In this document: one piece after another, positions 7,573-16,219 of the stretch | Numbering within the stretch: position 1 is the first letter of the stretch | Layout of the letters: each line of letters opens with the position of its first letter | Origin: GYS-P2D sp964489125 | GTDB lineage: Bacteria; Bacteroidota; Bacteroidia; Chitinophagales; Saprospiraceae | Direction: 5' to 3' | DNA length: 33,944 bases | Assembly: GCA_964489125.1 (NCBI GenBank) | Contig: CAZAXY010000027.1 | Span: 1-33,944, forward strand | Made by a program: the position numbers and the translations under genes | Notes under the pieces: model-generated | What the model saw: only the letters and a program-made list of their open reading frames with translations | Database searches by the model: none | What the model was told of the DNA's origin: nothing

Positions 7573-8726
7573 CGTACCCTGCGACCTTTCCACCGATAGT
7601 TTTTGACGAAAAGACCAATTATCCCAATCATCACGATATATAGACTATGTAGAAATATCATAATGAAAAATCCTTGGTTCAAACGGTATGGATGATCAAA
7701 GAACCTACTCAGTCGGTTGAGCAATCGAAAGTCGAAGATGGCTTTTATCAATAGCATCAATATACTCGCAGAAAACAACCTTGCATTCATCAGAACACAT
7801 CCGAAAACCAAGTTGATGAAAATTAACATATGAAATATGAAGATCAAAGCCATCAGAGCTTTCATACCTATATCCTTATATGCCATAGTCTTGGTACTCC
7901 ATCTAAGACGCTGTTGATATAATCCTCGGAGTGTTGACTCTGCCCCTGTTGAAACGATAGCATCAGAGTCTTTAGAGAAACCTATTTTCTTCTTTTTCTT
8001 AGCCATCCACTGAACGAAGAAGACATCATCTCCAGATGCATAATTGTGCTTCTCAGCATCCAGATACTCTAGGTAGTCTGCTTTCCGAAAGAGCATGTTG
8101 GCTGCATTGGCAGAATAATAGGTTTTTGATTGAATTCCCGCCATGGTGCCTGCCATAGTACCCATCATTTCTATGCTTTGCCATCGTTGTACTATACTAT
8201 TATCTCCATGCAGCACTATTGGGCCGGTCATCATATCACTATTATTCACTTCAGCATGCTTGAGCATAGCATTAATCCAAGAGTCTCCAACTATGCAATC
8301 GCCATCTGTCGTCATGACCCAATTAGTCTGACATCGGCTCAACGCATAGTGCAAACCAGATTTTTTATAGCTCGATCCGTATTGAGACAAGGATTGAAAA
8401 TCTGACAACTGTAATAATTCAATTTTAGGATCTGCCAGCGATTCTATCTGTGATGTTGTATCATCATCAGAATGGTCATCTACGACAATGACCTGGTGGA
8501 GTAGCTTGGCAGGATTTGAGAGTATAGAAGTAAGACAGGCTAGAATATTCTTGCCTTCATTTCTAACTATTACGATGACCGTAACAGGAGTCGATAGAAT
8601 AGTATTGTGAAGCCGTTCTTTTGCTGACTCACTGCTTGTCCATGATTGTGAGATATAGTGTATAACCCATCCATAAGACCAGGTGAGGATTGCTACAAAT
8701 AGAAAATATACTGTCCAAAGAAGCAT
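7569..8726 (-). CDS. Membrane glycosyltransferase, family 2 (processive-type motif)
   Basis: A membrane-bound sugar transferase of 385 residues. One N-terminal transmembrane helix (about 2-24) is followed by a GT2 fold with VDDHSDD (82-88), the metal-binding DGD (141-143), GDD (232-234) and QQRLRW (271-276). The Q-x-x-R-W motif is typical of GT2 enzymes that make polymers, as in cellulose, hyaluronan or poly-GlcNAc synthases. About three more membrane helices follow (about 290-312, 318-332, 353-374). Donor and product cannot be read from the sequence. Fifteen bases separate it from the membrane-protein gene upstream, so the two are probably cotranscribed. Its stop overlaps the convergent metal-transporter ATPase gene by four bases. 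Confidence 0.88.
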   Translation of the reverse strand: MLLWTVYFLFVAILTWSYGWVIHYISQSWTSSESAKERLHNTILSTPVTVIVIVRNEGKNILACLTSILSNPAKLLHQVIVVDDHSDDDTTSQIESLADPKIELLQLSDFQSLSQYGSSYKKSGLHYALSRCQTNWVMTTDGDCIVGDSWINAMLKHAEVNNSDMMTGPIVLHGDNSIVQRWQSIEMMGTMAGTMAGIQSKTYYSANAANMLFRKADYLEYLDAEKHNYASGDDVFFVQWMAKKKKKIGFSKDSDAIVSTGAESTLRGLYQQRLRWSTKTMAYKDIGMKALMALIFIFHMLIFINLVFGCVLMNARLFSASILMLLIKAIFDFRLLNRLSRFFDHPYRLNQGFFIMIFLHSLYIVMIGIIGLFVKNYRWKGRRVR

Positions 8727-8741
8727 CAGAGCTCTAAGATG

Positions 8742-9197
8742 TTAGAAAAGCTCGTCGTACCGGTTTTTAATTTCTTGCTTAGATTCCTCTAACTCAGATA
8801 AGTCCAAGAAGTCCTCATCTTTATCTACCTCCTCATACTTGATATAGTCTCCTTTCGAAGATTTATTGCTCTTTGTCTGCTCAGACTTTGACTTCGATGA
8901 GATCGCACGGTACAACAGGAATAGGCCAACAAATGGATAAGCCAACACAGTCAGTAAGGCTATTACTATACCAATTACTGGGCTGCGCTTGATATTATCA
9001 ATTACCCATCTGCCATATCCCAGCAGTACTCGGTAATTAATTATAGCAGTAGCGATGAGTACTATCGGAAATGCCCAAGTGAGGATTGTAAATACTCCCT
9101 TGGCGAGCCAGTATATAGCAAAGAGCGCCAATACAAAAACCACTAAAAACATTAGTGGGTTAGTCTTGCCGAGATTGTAAGATTTAATTCGGGTCAT
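8742..9197 (-). CDS. Small membrane protein of unknown function
   Basis: I do not recognise a family for this protein of 151 residues. It has about three hydrophobic segments (about 14-34, 36-52, 73-97) and then a soluble tail of about 50 residues that is first Lys/Ser-rich (about 101-115) and then strongly acidic (KYEEVDKDEDFLDLSELEES). A basic-then-acidic cytoplasmic tail suggests protein contacts but proves nothing. It lies 15 bases upstream of the GT2 glycosyltransferase on the same strand, so a role alongside that enzyme is possible. Confidence 0.7.
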   Translation of the reverse strand: MTRIKSYNLGKTNPLMFLVVFVLALFAIYWLAKGVFTILTWAFPIVLIATAIINYRVLLGYGRWVIDNIKRSPVIGIVIALLTVLAYPFVGLFLLYRAISSKSKSEQTKSNKSSKGDYIKYEEVDKDEDFLDLSELEESKQEIKNRYDELF

Positions 9198-9290
9198 AGT
9201 AAGTCAAATGAATTGTTGCTATGAAGATAATGCGTTATAAGCTAGTGTGGTTCCTAGCAGTAGACGAATGCTTGGATAATCCAGACGAAA

Positions 9291-11054
9291 CTAAACCGCT
9301 ACCTCATTACTGAACTGCATATCATAGAGTTCCTTGTATCTCCCACCTACTATCTGCACTAATTCGTCATGGTGCCCATGCTCTACAACCCTGCCTTGAT
9401 CCATAACAAGGATTGCATCAGCGTGCCTTATGGTGGACAATCTATGTGCGATAATGATTGAAGTTCTCTTTTCGATTAATTTTTCAATGGCATATTGAAT
9501 CACTTCTTCAGTTTCAGTATCAATAGAAGAAGTAGCCTCATCTAAGATTAAGATGTCTGGATCAAAGACTAAGGCTCTTACAAAAGAAATCAATTGCCTC
9601 TGGCCTACAGATAAATTAGCACCACGCTCCATGATTATGTGGTCATATCCATCAGAAAGTTTCTGGATGTAATCATCGGCGCCAATGGCCTTAGAGGCCT
9701 GCAGGACCCGATCCATAGTGATATTGGGATCATTGAGCGTAATATTCTCGAGCACCGATCCATAAAACAAGAATACATCTTGCAACACTATAGCCATCCG
9801 TGATCGCAATTGGCTGAGCTTATATGTCTTAATATCTCTGCCATCAACAGCAATCTCACCATGTTCTATATCATAAAATCTACTGAGCAAATTTATAAGC
9901 GTGCTCTTACCTGAACCTGTACTTCCAACAACTGCGAGTGTCTCACCGGCACTCACCGTAAAGTTAATGTTAGATACTACATTGTTCTTGCCATCATATG
10001 CAAATGATACATCATTATAGGAGATGTCTCCTTTAAGATCAGTTACCTCTCGGAATCCATTGTCATTGATCTGCTCACGACTGTCCATCACGTCAAATAC
10101 GCGATCCGCCGCTACCATACCCATCTGTAGCGTGTTAAACTTGTCTGCCAGTAATCTCACTGGCCTGAATAGTAAATCTACATACCATGGAAACGCCAAC
10201 AAAGCACCAATCGAAACTGTATCACTGATCACATATCTCGCGCCGATATATACGAGCACAGCAAGTGCGAGGTAATTAATAAACTCTACTGTGGGAAAGA
10301 ACACCGCATAATAATTGATGGCATCTAAGTTGGCTTGGGTATACTTCCGATTGATCTTTTTGAACTTATCCATCTCTTGCTTTTCAGCATTAAAGATTTG
10401 GATGATATTCATTCCTGTAATTCGCTCTTGGAGGAAGGCATTCATATTGGATAGCTCATTCCGGACTTTTTCAAAAGCCACTTTTACCTTTTCTTTAAAG
10501 ATGTAAGTAGCGATCATTAAAAGCGGCAAGGTCATCAGCACCAACAAAGTCAATTGCCAACTAGTAGCAAACATGATTCCTAGTACAGCGAATATGCTTA
10601 GCAAATCAGCCACCATCGTAATGATGCCTTGTGTAAACACGGTATTAATAGTCTCAATGTCATTAATCGTTCGTGTCGTAACACGTCCGATTGGAGTTTG
10701 ATCAAAGAATCTCAGTCGCAAGGATAAAATATGCCTGAAGACATCAATCCGCAGGTTACGAATCACATATTGCCCTAGGAGAGAACTGTAGTAAATCATG
10801 AGGTATCTCAGACCAGAGGTGAGCAATATCACAATGACAAAGATCACTGCAATCTTATATAGACCAGGCATGTCCTTTGGCAAGATATAGTCATCCACCA
10901 TAACTGATACCAAATAAGGGCGTAGCATTGAGACTGGTGCCAATATGATTGCCAAAAGTATAGTAGACAAAAACAGGAACCTGTAAGGGCTCGCAAGAGA
11001 TACTATCCGGCTAAAGAGCCCGAGATCAAACTTCTTTTTATTTTCTTCTGTCAA
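9291..11054 (-). CDS. ABC exporter, fused permease and ATPase (MsbA-like half transporter)
   Basis: An inner-membrane exporter of 587 residues that works as a dimer. The six-helix transmembrane domain (about 20-310) precedes the ATPase domain (about 340-575), which has Walker A GSTGSGKST (377-385), Q-loop Gln425, signature LSVGQRQ (481-487, LSVGQ in place of LSGGQ), Walker B ILILDEATS (501-509) and switch His537. The substrate could be lipid, drug or peptide and is not shown by the sequence. The only usable start is a TTG at 11052-11054: an in-frame TGA lies just upstream and the next Met is beyond residue 40. It stands apart from its neighbours by 93 and 29 bases. Confidence 0.93.
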   Translation of the reverse strand: MTEENKKKFDLGLFSRIVSLASPYRFLFLSTILLAIILAPVSMLRPYLVSVMVDDYILPKDMPGLYKIAVIFVIVILLTSGLRYLMIYYSSLLGQYVIRNLRIDVFRHILSLRLRFFDQTPIGRVTTRTINDIETINTVFTQGIITMVADLLSIFAVLGIMFATSWQLTLLVLMTLPLLMIATYIFKEKVKVAFEKVRNELSNMNAFLQERITGMNIIQIFNAEKQEMDKFKKINRKYTQANLDAINYYAVFFPTVEFINYLALAVLVYIGARYVISDTVSIGALLAFPWYVDLLFRPVRLLADKFNTLQMGMVAADRVFDVMDSREQINDNGFREVTDLKGDISYNDVSFAYDGKNNVVSNINFTVSAGETLAVVGSTGSGKSTLINLLSRFYDIEHGEIAVDGRDIKTYKLSQLRSRMAIVLQDVFLFYGSVLENITLNDPNITMDRVLQASKAIGADDYIQKLSDGYDHIIMERGANLSVGQRQLISFVRALVFDPDILILDEATSSIDTETEEVIQYAIEKLIEKRTSIIIAHRLSTIRHADAILVMDQGRVVEHGHHDELVQIVGGRYKELYDMQFSNEVAV

Positions 11055-11083
11055 TGTTGATAATAATCAAAGGAATAACAGAC

Positions 11084-11626
11084 TCAACGCTCGATTGATT
11101 TTTGAAGTGCTTCAACTTTAACTAAAAGCTCCTCTTTTAAGATGGTATTGGTAATGCCATCCGAAGGTGAGAAATTTTCTTGATACTTAGGCACGGACAA
11201 GGATCCGACAACCACTGCCCCTAAATATGGAAAAGAACCAGATGCAGCGGCTAGCACTGTTGCACCACCTCTAACTCCAGGAGAAGTTGACAGCAGCAGC
11301 ATAGGTTTGTCATCCCACAACTTGCCGTCAAGCCTACTCGCCCAATCCATTATATTCTTAAAAGCGGCGGCATAGCTTCCATTATGTTCTGCAAAAGAAA
11401 TTACTATTCCGGCCGAATTACTGATCAACTCTTTAAATTTTATGGCCTTTGCGGGTACTCCATGATCGTTCTCACGATCTATAGAATAAATAGGCATTTC
11501 AAAATTATTTAGATCAATCAGCTTAACTTGGTAATCATTTATAAGGCTTGCAGTATAGTGAGCCAAATTTTTGTTTATAGACGTGTGACTAGAACTTGCA
11601 CCTATCGTCAATATATATTCAACCAT
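11084..11626 (-). CDS. NADPH-dependent FMN reductase (flavodoxin-like fold)
   Basis: A soluble flavoenzyme of 180 residues in the chromate/azo/FMN reductase group, which uses NAD(P)H to reduce flavin, quinone or artificial acceptors. The flavin-phosphate loop is GASSSHTSIN near the N-terminus, and the typical second motif EHNGSYAAAFKNIMDWASR follows near the middle. I chose the ATG at 11626, which gives MVEYILTIGASSS. The reading frame stays open to 11800, but that extension would overlap the divergent mocA-like gene and has no family resemblance. A 76-bp region separates the two divergent genes. Physiological substrate unknown. Confidence 0.88.
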   Translation of the reverse strand: MVEYILTIGASSSHTSINKNLAHYTASLINDYQVKLIDLNNFEMPIYSIDRENDHGVPAKAIKFKELISNSAGIVISFAEHNGSYAAAFKNIMDWASRLDGKLWDDKPMLLLSTSPGVRGGATVLAAASGSFPYLGAVVVGSLSVPKYQENFSPSDGITNTILKEELLVKVEALQKSIER

Positions 11627-11702
11627 TTGCTTGAAATTTACAAGGCAACGTAAGAATAAGGGATAATTTGATATTTTTATACACATAGTATCACGAATTG
11701 AA

Positions 11703-12308
11703 ATGATCAATGCCATTGTTTTAGCTGCAGGATTATCAAGACGTATGGGCTCCGAAAATAAGCTGACTCTTCCGTTCCATGATAAAACTATTATCTCCAC
11801 TGTAGTACATAATCTTAGTCATAGCAGAGTGGATCAGATTGCTGTAATTGTGGGTCATGAGCACAAATTGATCACAGAGTCTATTAGTTGCATTCCTGAT
11901 GTGCAAATAATTTATAACTCGCTCTACTCTATAGGACAAATGACTAGCATAAAAGCGGGCATGAGTTCTTTGGATTCAAAGTGCGAGGGCTTTTTAATTT
12001 GTCTTGGGGATATGCCATCAATTACCTCTGAAGATTATAATGTCTTGTTAGATCAATACAAGTCGGCACGGCCCAAAACAGATGCACCAATAGTACGGCC
12101 CATTCAAGGGGATCGTGTAGGTCATCCTGTCATGTTTCATAATACTTACAAGGACGCTATCCGAAATGCCCCAAATGATACTGACTGTAAATTGATCATA
12201 GGCCAAAATATTGATCACTATTACCCTTTCAAAAGCAACACGGACAATTTCTTCTTAGATATCGACGATAAGGAAGCGTATAATCACTTGATACAATACA
12301 ACTCGTAG
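11703..12308 (+). CDS. mocA: MobA-like NTP transferase, probable molybdenum cofactor cytidylyltransferase
   Basis: A nucleotidyltransferase of 201 residues. Family motifs are LAAGLSRRMG (7-16) with Lys20 for the nucleotide triphosphate, GDMP (102-105) where MocA/MobA enzymes have the Mg-binding GDQP/GDMP, GHP (140-142) and LDID (185-188). The GHP spacing and small size fit MocA, which adds CMP to molybdopterin for xanthine-dehydrogenase-type enzymes, but relatives act on other substrates. No molybdenum enzyme or other cofactor gene is nearby, so the exact product is inferred. Confidence 0.82.
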   Translation: MINAIVLAAGLSRRMGSENKLTLPFHDKTIISTVVHNLSHSRVDQIAVIVGHEHKLITESISCIPDVQIIYNSLYSIGQMTSIKAGMSSLDSKCEGFLICLGDMPSITSEDYNVLLDQYKSARPKTDAPIVRPIQGDRVGHPVMFHNTYKDAIRNAPNDTDCKLIIGQNIDHYYPFKSNTDNFFLDIDDKEAYNHLIQYNS

Positions 12309-12427
12309 TTAAACCAGCTTATCTTAGCATTGGAATATTGATTGGAACCTCTGAGTTCTTCCCTGATGCCCTATAGTCATGTCTGTAGCAAAATCAGAAC
12401 GAATTTCCTAAACAACTAAAATAGATC

Positions 12428-13147
12428 ATGAGTAGCATTAAAGACAAGGTTGCCTATATAACTGGAGGCTCCAAAGGTATAGGATATGGTATAGCTGAAG
12501 CACTGGTTGCACAAGGAGCAAAGGTTGCTATTACTGGTCGTACTGAAAGCTCGCTGGATGAGGCCGCAAAAGTTCTCAACGACAAGGTTGCTGACTCATG
12601 TATTGCCATCGTAGCCGATGTACGTCAACCTGATGATCAGATCAATGCCGTCCAGAGGGTTATTCAGAAATGGGGCCAACTCGATATCTCCATTGCGAAT
12701 GCCGGTGTGGGCCACTTTGATTCCATAGAAAATCTCTCTACACAGCAATGGAATGATGTCATAGACATTAACCTCACTGGTACCTTTCATACGATTAAAG
12801 CAAGCCTCGAAGCTCTGAAGTTGACCAAAGGATACTTTATGACCGTGGCGAGTCTGGCTGGCACGAATTTTTTCGCCAATGGCTCCGCATACAATGCCAG
12901 CAAGTTTGGTGTAGTTGGGTTTACCCAAGCCGTTATGCTCGATCTGCGCAAGCACGGCATCAAGGTGACGACTATCATGCCGGGGTCTGTATCTACCTAT
13001 TTTAATAATAGAGTTCCATCTGACACAGAAGCGTGGAAGATTCAACCCGAAGATCTTGGCCAGATGGTTGTAGATCTACTGAACATGCATCCTCGCACCC
13101 TACCAAGCAAAGTAGAAGTAAGACCTTCGATGCCGCCTAAGAAGTAA
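12428..13147 (+). CDS. Short-chain dehydrogenase/reductase (classical SDR)
   Basis: A soluble NAD(P)-dependent oxidoreductase of 239 residues with a Rossmann fold: the cofactor motif TGGSKGIG at 12-19, NAG at 91-93 and catalytic Ser142, Tyr155 and Lys159 (YNASK). GRTES after the second strand (Arg38) favours NADPH. The length matches FabG-like reductases, but there is no acyl-carrier context, so the substrate is unknown. It stands alone, 119 bases after the mocA-like gene. Confidence 0.92.
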   Translation: MSSIKDKVAYITGGSKGIGYGIAEALVAQGAKVAITGRTESSLDEAAKVLNDKVADSCIAIVADVRQPDDQINAVQRVIQKWGQLDISIANAGVGHFDSIENLSTQQWNDVIDINLTGTFHTIKASLEALKLTKGYFMTVASLAGTNFFANGSAYNASKFGVVGFTQAVMLDLRKHGIKVTTIMPGSVSTYFNNRVPSDTEAWKIQPEDLGQMVVDLLNMHPRTLPSKVEVRPSMPPKK

Positions 13148-13321
13148 GGGGATCTGCGTTAAATAAAAAAATGTTCCCATCGCAAGACTAAATCAAAAAC
13201 GACCTTTCCTTGGCACAGTGAGAAGAATACATGATTCACATATAAAGCTGTTTAATCGTTAAATAAGAGTGGCATTCTGGATCATGGTAATGCTGGATTA
13301 TTCTTAAAATAATACTATCTC

Positions 13322-14011
13322 ATGCGCTTTCTAATTGTCCTACTATTTCTGCTAAAATTTACTCAAGTATCGTCACAAAAATTACACGGAACGAATAATG
13401 AAGCAGAGTTGACAGGTCTACAACAGAATCAGGAAGATGTCGCCATGGAAGACAGAGCAGTCACCTACCTCTCCTTTAATATAAGGCCCGGAATCGATTT
13501 CTCATCAGTTGAATCTATAGATGTTATCGGCAACGGCTCAGCTGTTGGTTTCCGATTGGGCATTGAAACAGAAGCCAATTGGGCATTTGATCATAACAAT
13601 TGGTCACTTCTTTTTGAATCTGCTTATCAGAGAAGTCAAGTGATAACGAGCAGGATTGTAGGTGGTGATGTAGGTTTTGAAAGTAGTGTAGATTACAAAT
13701 CGATCGATCTCTCAATAGGGTTAAGGCGATATATTGTCATCCCAGATATTAAAGCCAAACTATTTGTTAGTGCTCTCGGAATATTCGCAATTAATATAAA
13801 TAGTACATATGTGAAAGATCAATCAACATTGGAATTAAGACCCTACAATACAACTTTAGGTTTAGGTCTTGGCATCGACTTCAACGATAAACTCTCTTTG
13901 GAATTTAGACATCATAGTACCCGAATTCTAACAGATGCGAACAACACACCATTCGCAGATCTAAATAGAATCTCAATTATTGTTGGCTACAATATTTCTA
14001 GTAATAATTAA
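13322..14011 (+). CDS. Predicted outer-membrane beta-barrel protein, unknown function
   Basis: A protein of 229 residues with a clear signal peptide (1-19, ending VSSQ) followed by about 40 polar residues. After that come alternating hydrophobic/polar strands separated by turns (for example TYLSFNIRPGIDF, AVGFRLGIETEANW, SIDLSIGLRRYIV, TLGLGLGIDFNDK), and the end (LNRISIIVGYNISSNN) reads like a last strand. This is the pattern of the small OmpA/OprF-like or porin-family barrels common in Bacteroidota. No ligand or enzymatic motif is visible. It stands alone; the 174-bp region before it shows no clear TAnnTTTG element. Confidence 0.75.
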   Translation: MRFLIVLLFLLKFTQVSSQKLHGTNNEAELTGLQQNQEDVAMEDRAVTYLSFNIRPGIDFSSVESIDVIGNGSAVGFRLGIETEANWAFDHNNWSLLFESAYQRSQVITSRIVGGDVGFESSVDYKSIDLSIGLRRYIVIPDIKAKLFVSALGIFAININSTYVKDQSTLELRPYNTTLGLGLGIDFNDKLSLEFRHHSTRILTDANNTPFADLNRISIIVGYNISSNN

Positions 14012-14074
14012 ATTTCTCTATAAGAATTTACATCCACTTTGATATAAATGGACTGATACTAAATCTATCTTTAG

Positions 14075-14314
14075 CTAAAGCGCCTTATGAGACCCATCAC
14101 AAAACTCTGGGCGATCGGATTGCTTACACGTACACATCGAGTACATCTTAGTCTCCTCTACAGTAACCATCTTGGGAGAAAACTCTGAACCTTTGTGTGA
14201 GCCATCACACCACGGCTGATTACTACTCTCTCCGCATGTGCACCAAAAGTACTTTTCTCCTGCTGTTAACTCTACTCTTATAGGTGATGTTCCTCCTACT
14301 TTAGGCTTAGCCAT
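14075..14314 (-). CDS. CDGSH iron-sulfur domain protein with two CDGSH motifs
   Basis: A small protein of 79 residues with two tandem 2Fe-2S sites of the mitoNEET/CDGSH type: Cys25, Cys27, Cys36, His40 and Cys61, Cys63, Cys72, His76, each in a C-x-C-x8-C-D-G-S-H arrangement. The Cys3His ligation is redox-active and acid-labile, and these proteins are linked to iron-sulfur cluster transfer or redox sensing. All eight ligands are present. The gene is divergent from radC across a 94-bp region that holds a palindrome. Confidence 0.95.
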   Translation of the reverse strand: MAKPKVGGTSPIRVELTAGEKYFWCTCGESSNQPWCDGSHKGSEFSPKMVTVEETKMYSMCTCKQSDRPEFCDGSHKAL

Positions 14315-14347
14315 ATTTGATATGTTTTATGTTCAGATTTGAAATTG

Positions 14348-14366
14348 TGATACGCTAACCGTATCA
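14348..14366. promoter_or_regulatory. Perfect palindrome between the divergent CDGSH and radC genes
   Basis: TGATACG (14348-14354) and CGTATCA (14360-14366) form perfect 7-base arms around CTAAC. It lies 34 bases upstream of the CDGSH start and 43 bases upstream of radC, a suitable place for a shared operator. The regulator is unknown and 7-base arms can arise by chance. Confidence 0.35.
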
Positions 14367-14408
14367 TCGCTAAAGTAGTATTTATCATTCGAAAATTGTA
14401 CCATAGTT

Positions 14409-15095
14409 ATGGCGGACTTAAAATCGATCAAATCTTGGGCCGAAGAAGATCGCCCCAGAGAGAAGCTTGCACTCAAGGGTAAGGAAAGTTTGTCCAATGC
14501 TGAATTGTTGGCAATCATTATGGGTTCGGGCTCTACAGATGAGTCTGCCGTGAGTCTTGCTAAGAGAATATTGATCGAGGCAGAATCTCTAAATGATCTC
14601 GGTCGCAAGAGTCTGGATTTCTTCACTGCCTTTAAAGGCATCGGCCCGGCAAAAGCGATCTCAATTGCAGCAGCATTAGAACTAGGTCGCCGTAGGCAGT
14701 CAGAGCCTCGAGAACAAAAGAAACAGATACTCAATAGTCAGGATGCCTATGATGTCCTTGCCGCACATCTTACTGATCTCAATCACGAAGAGTTTTGGAT
14801 TGTACTACTTAATAATCAAGCTCGTGTCAAAGCAACAGAACGAGTATCAAGCGGAGGTGTGAGTCAAGTTCTTATAGATGCCAAGATGGTTTTTAAAGCG
14901 CCAATTGCTCAACTCGCCACTCGTATCATATTATACCATAACCATCCCAGTGGTAGTAGTCAACCAAGCCAACACGACATTCAGTTAACACAAAAACTTG
15001 TAGAGGCAGGAAAACATCTGGATATTGCTGTGGAAGACCATATAATCATCAGCCAAGATGGCTATTACAGCTTTAGAGACGAAGGGTTGATATAG
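14409..15095 (+). CDS. radC: RadC family protein (JAMM/MPN+ domain)
   Basis: A protein of 228 residues with an N-terminal UPF0758 helical region, a helix-hairpin-helix-like segment (FKGIGPAKA, 75-83) and a C-terminal JAMM metalloprotease-like domain whose metal motif is HNHPSG (177-182) with Asp190. Despite the name, a role in DNA repair is not established; the fold predicts a zinc hydrolase. It ends 9 bases before the convergent glycosyltransferase gene. Confidence 0.94.
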   Translation: MADLKSIKSWAEEDRPREKLALKGKESLSNAELLAIIMGSGSTDESAVSLAKRILIEAESLNDLGRKSLDFFTAFKGIGPAKAISIAAALELGRRRQSEPREQKKQILNSQDAYDVLAAHLTDLNHEEFWIVLLNNQARVKATERVSSGGVSQVLIDAKMVFKAPIAQLATRIILYHNHPSGSSQPSQHDIQLTQKLVEAGKHLDIAVEDHIIISQDGYYSFRDEGLI

Positions 15096-15103
15096 TCAGG
15101 ATT

Positions 15104-15127
15104 TCTATGAGTTGAAACTCTCATAGA
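15104..15127. terminator. Hairpin between convergent radC and glycosyltransferase genes
   Basis: TCTATGAG (15104-15111) and CTCATAGA (15120-15127) form a perfect 8-bp stem across the 3' end of the GT4 gene, just after the radC stop. Neither side has a real T tract, so a role as a shared terminator is only possible. Confidence 0.35.
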
Positions 15128-16196
15128 GTTCTATATATTGGTCTATGGTATGTTGTAAGGGATAGTTGACTTTGTCTGTGACTGTCCATGCGTCATTCAT
15201 AGCTCGTGTCATGGCTTGAGCTAGGTCCGATGCATCAACAGAGTCGTAGTTGACGTATTGGCCTGAAATCACTTCTGCTAGAGCACCCTTACCAGAGGTA
15301 ATGATGGGCGTGCCAATAGCCATAGTCTCAACCGCCGCATAACAAAAGCCTTCGCTGTAAGAAGGTATAACAACAGCATCAGCAGTGGCAATCTCTTCTT
15401 TCAATTGATTGAATGGCATGCTCGGTTCTATGGTAATGGATGACTTCGATATTTCTAATTCATCGATGAGGTTATAGATCTTTTTGAGCAACGGCTCTTC
15501 AGGTAGTATTAATTTTAGTTGATACGGCATTTCACTCTTTAGAAGTGCTACAGCCTTCAGAAGTATATCCAAACCCTTAGAGTATCCCACTCTACCATAG
15601 AATAAGAACTTGAAAATCTTCCTTTTTTCGTTCGCATTTATGAACCCTTCAAAGTCTGAATATTGGATGCCGTTATATATGCGCACCAGGCGATCTGAAG
15701 CAACGCCAGCATCTGACAAGGCCAACTTAGTAGAGTCTGATACAGCAATGAATTTTCTAAATGAAAGCTTAATCAACATCCGTTCAAAGATCGAATTAAG
15801 ATATCGACTAATCGGATTAAGCCATGGTAGCTCAAACCATAGTTTCCCCCAGTATTCATGAAATGTGATGACCACCTCTTTTCTTCTGATCTTAGCAATT
15901 ATCCAAGCAGGCAATCCTGCATTGTAAGATGTGGTATGTATAAGATCAACTTGCTTAACATGCCTAAGAGCTGGTATCCAAGCTAAAAAAGTGAATAAAT
16001 ATCGATTGTAAAATCTGTATCGATAAATCTCAATACCATCGACTGACTCATATGCTTCAAGATTGGTATCGTACCTATTAGTTACAACTGTGATTTCATG
16101 CCCTTTTTTAACAAGCTGTTGAGCTAAAGACTTAAATAAGGTTTCTACCCCTCCGATATGAGGGTCATAGTATTCTAAAACGAAAAGGACTTTCAT
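15105..16196 (-). CDS. Glycosyltransferase family 4 (GT-B fold)
   Basis: A cytoplasmic or membrane-associated retaining glycosyltransferase of 363 residues. The N-terminal acceptor domain has the family opening YYDPHIGGVETL with the glycine loop. The C-terminal donor domain begins near FLFYGRVGYSKGLDILLKA and holds the nucleotide-sugar motif PSYSEGFCYAAVETMAIGTPI, including the EGF...E element. The linker region has VSDSTK and IYNGIQ. Donor and acceptor are not readable. It lies 23-24 bases downstream of the DUF2304 gene; such proteins often sit beside sugar transferases in envelope-polysaccharide loci, but no larger cluster is present here. Confidence 0.93.
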   Translation of the reverse strand: MKVLFVLEYYDPHIGGVETLFKSLAQQLVKKGHEITVVTNRYDTNLEAYESVDGIEIYRYRFYNRYLFTFLAWIPALRHVKQVDLIHTTSYNAGLPAWIIAKIRRKEVVITFHEYWGKLWFELPWLNPISRYLNSIFERMLIKLSFRKFIAVSDSTKLALSDAGVASDRLVRIYNGIQYSDFEGFINANEKRKIFKFLFYGRVGYSKGLDILLKAVALLKSEMPYQLKLILPEEPLLKKIYNLIDELEISKSSITIEPSMPFNQLKEEIATADAVVIPSYSEGFCYAAVETMAIGTPIITSGKGALAEVISGQYVNYDSVDASDLAQAMTRAMNDAWTVTDKVNYPLQHTIDQYIELYESFNS

Positions 16197-16219
16197 GTCA
16201 GGTAAGAGCCGTTTGCGGT

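Noticed and set aside
9241..9258. GCTAG/CTAGC hairpin downstream of the ABC exporter's neighbour region
   Set aside because: A five-base stem without a T tract on either strand; not supported as a terminator.
11627..11800. N-terminal extension of the FMN reductase frame to 11800
   Set aside because: It overlaps the divergent mocA-like gene and the divergent promoter region, and the extra 58 residues do not look like any flavodoxin-fold start. ATG 11626 gives the proper family opening.
12596..13045. Open frame of 149 residues on the minus strand inside the SDR gene
   Set aside because: It is fully antisense to a gene with intact catalytic motifs, and its translation has no recognisable features.
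14069..14082. CTTTAGCTAAAG self-complementary stretch at the CDGSH stop codon
   Set aside because: Short, AT-rich and overlapping a stop codon; likely chance and not a terminator.
14333..14734. Minus-strand frame of 133 residues over the radC start
   Set aside because: It is antisense to the conserved N-terminus of RadC and covers the palindrome and promoter region; no domain seen.
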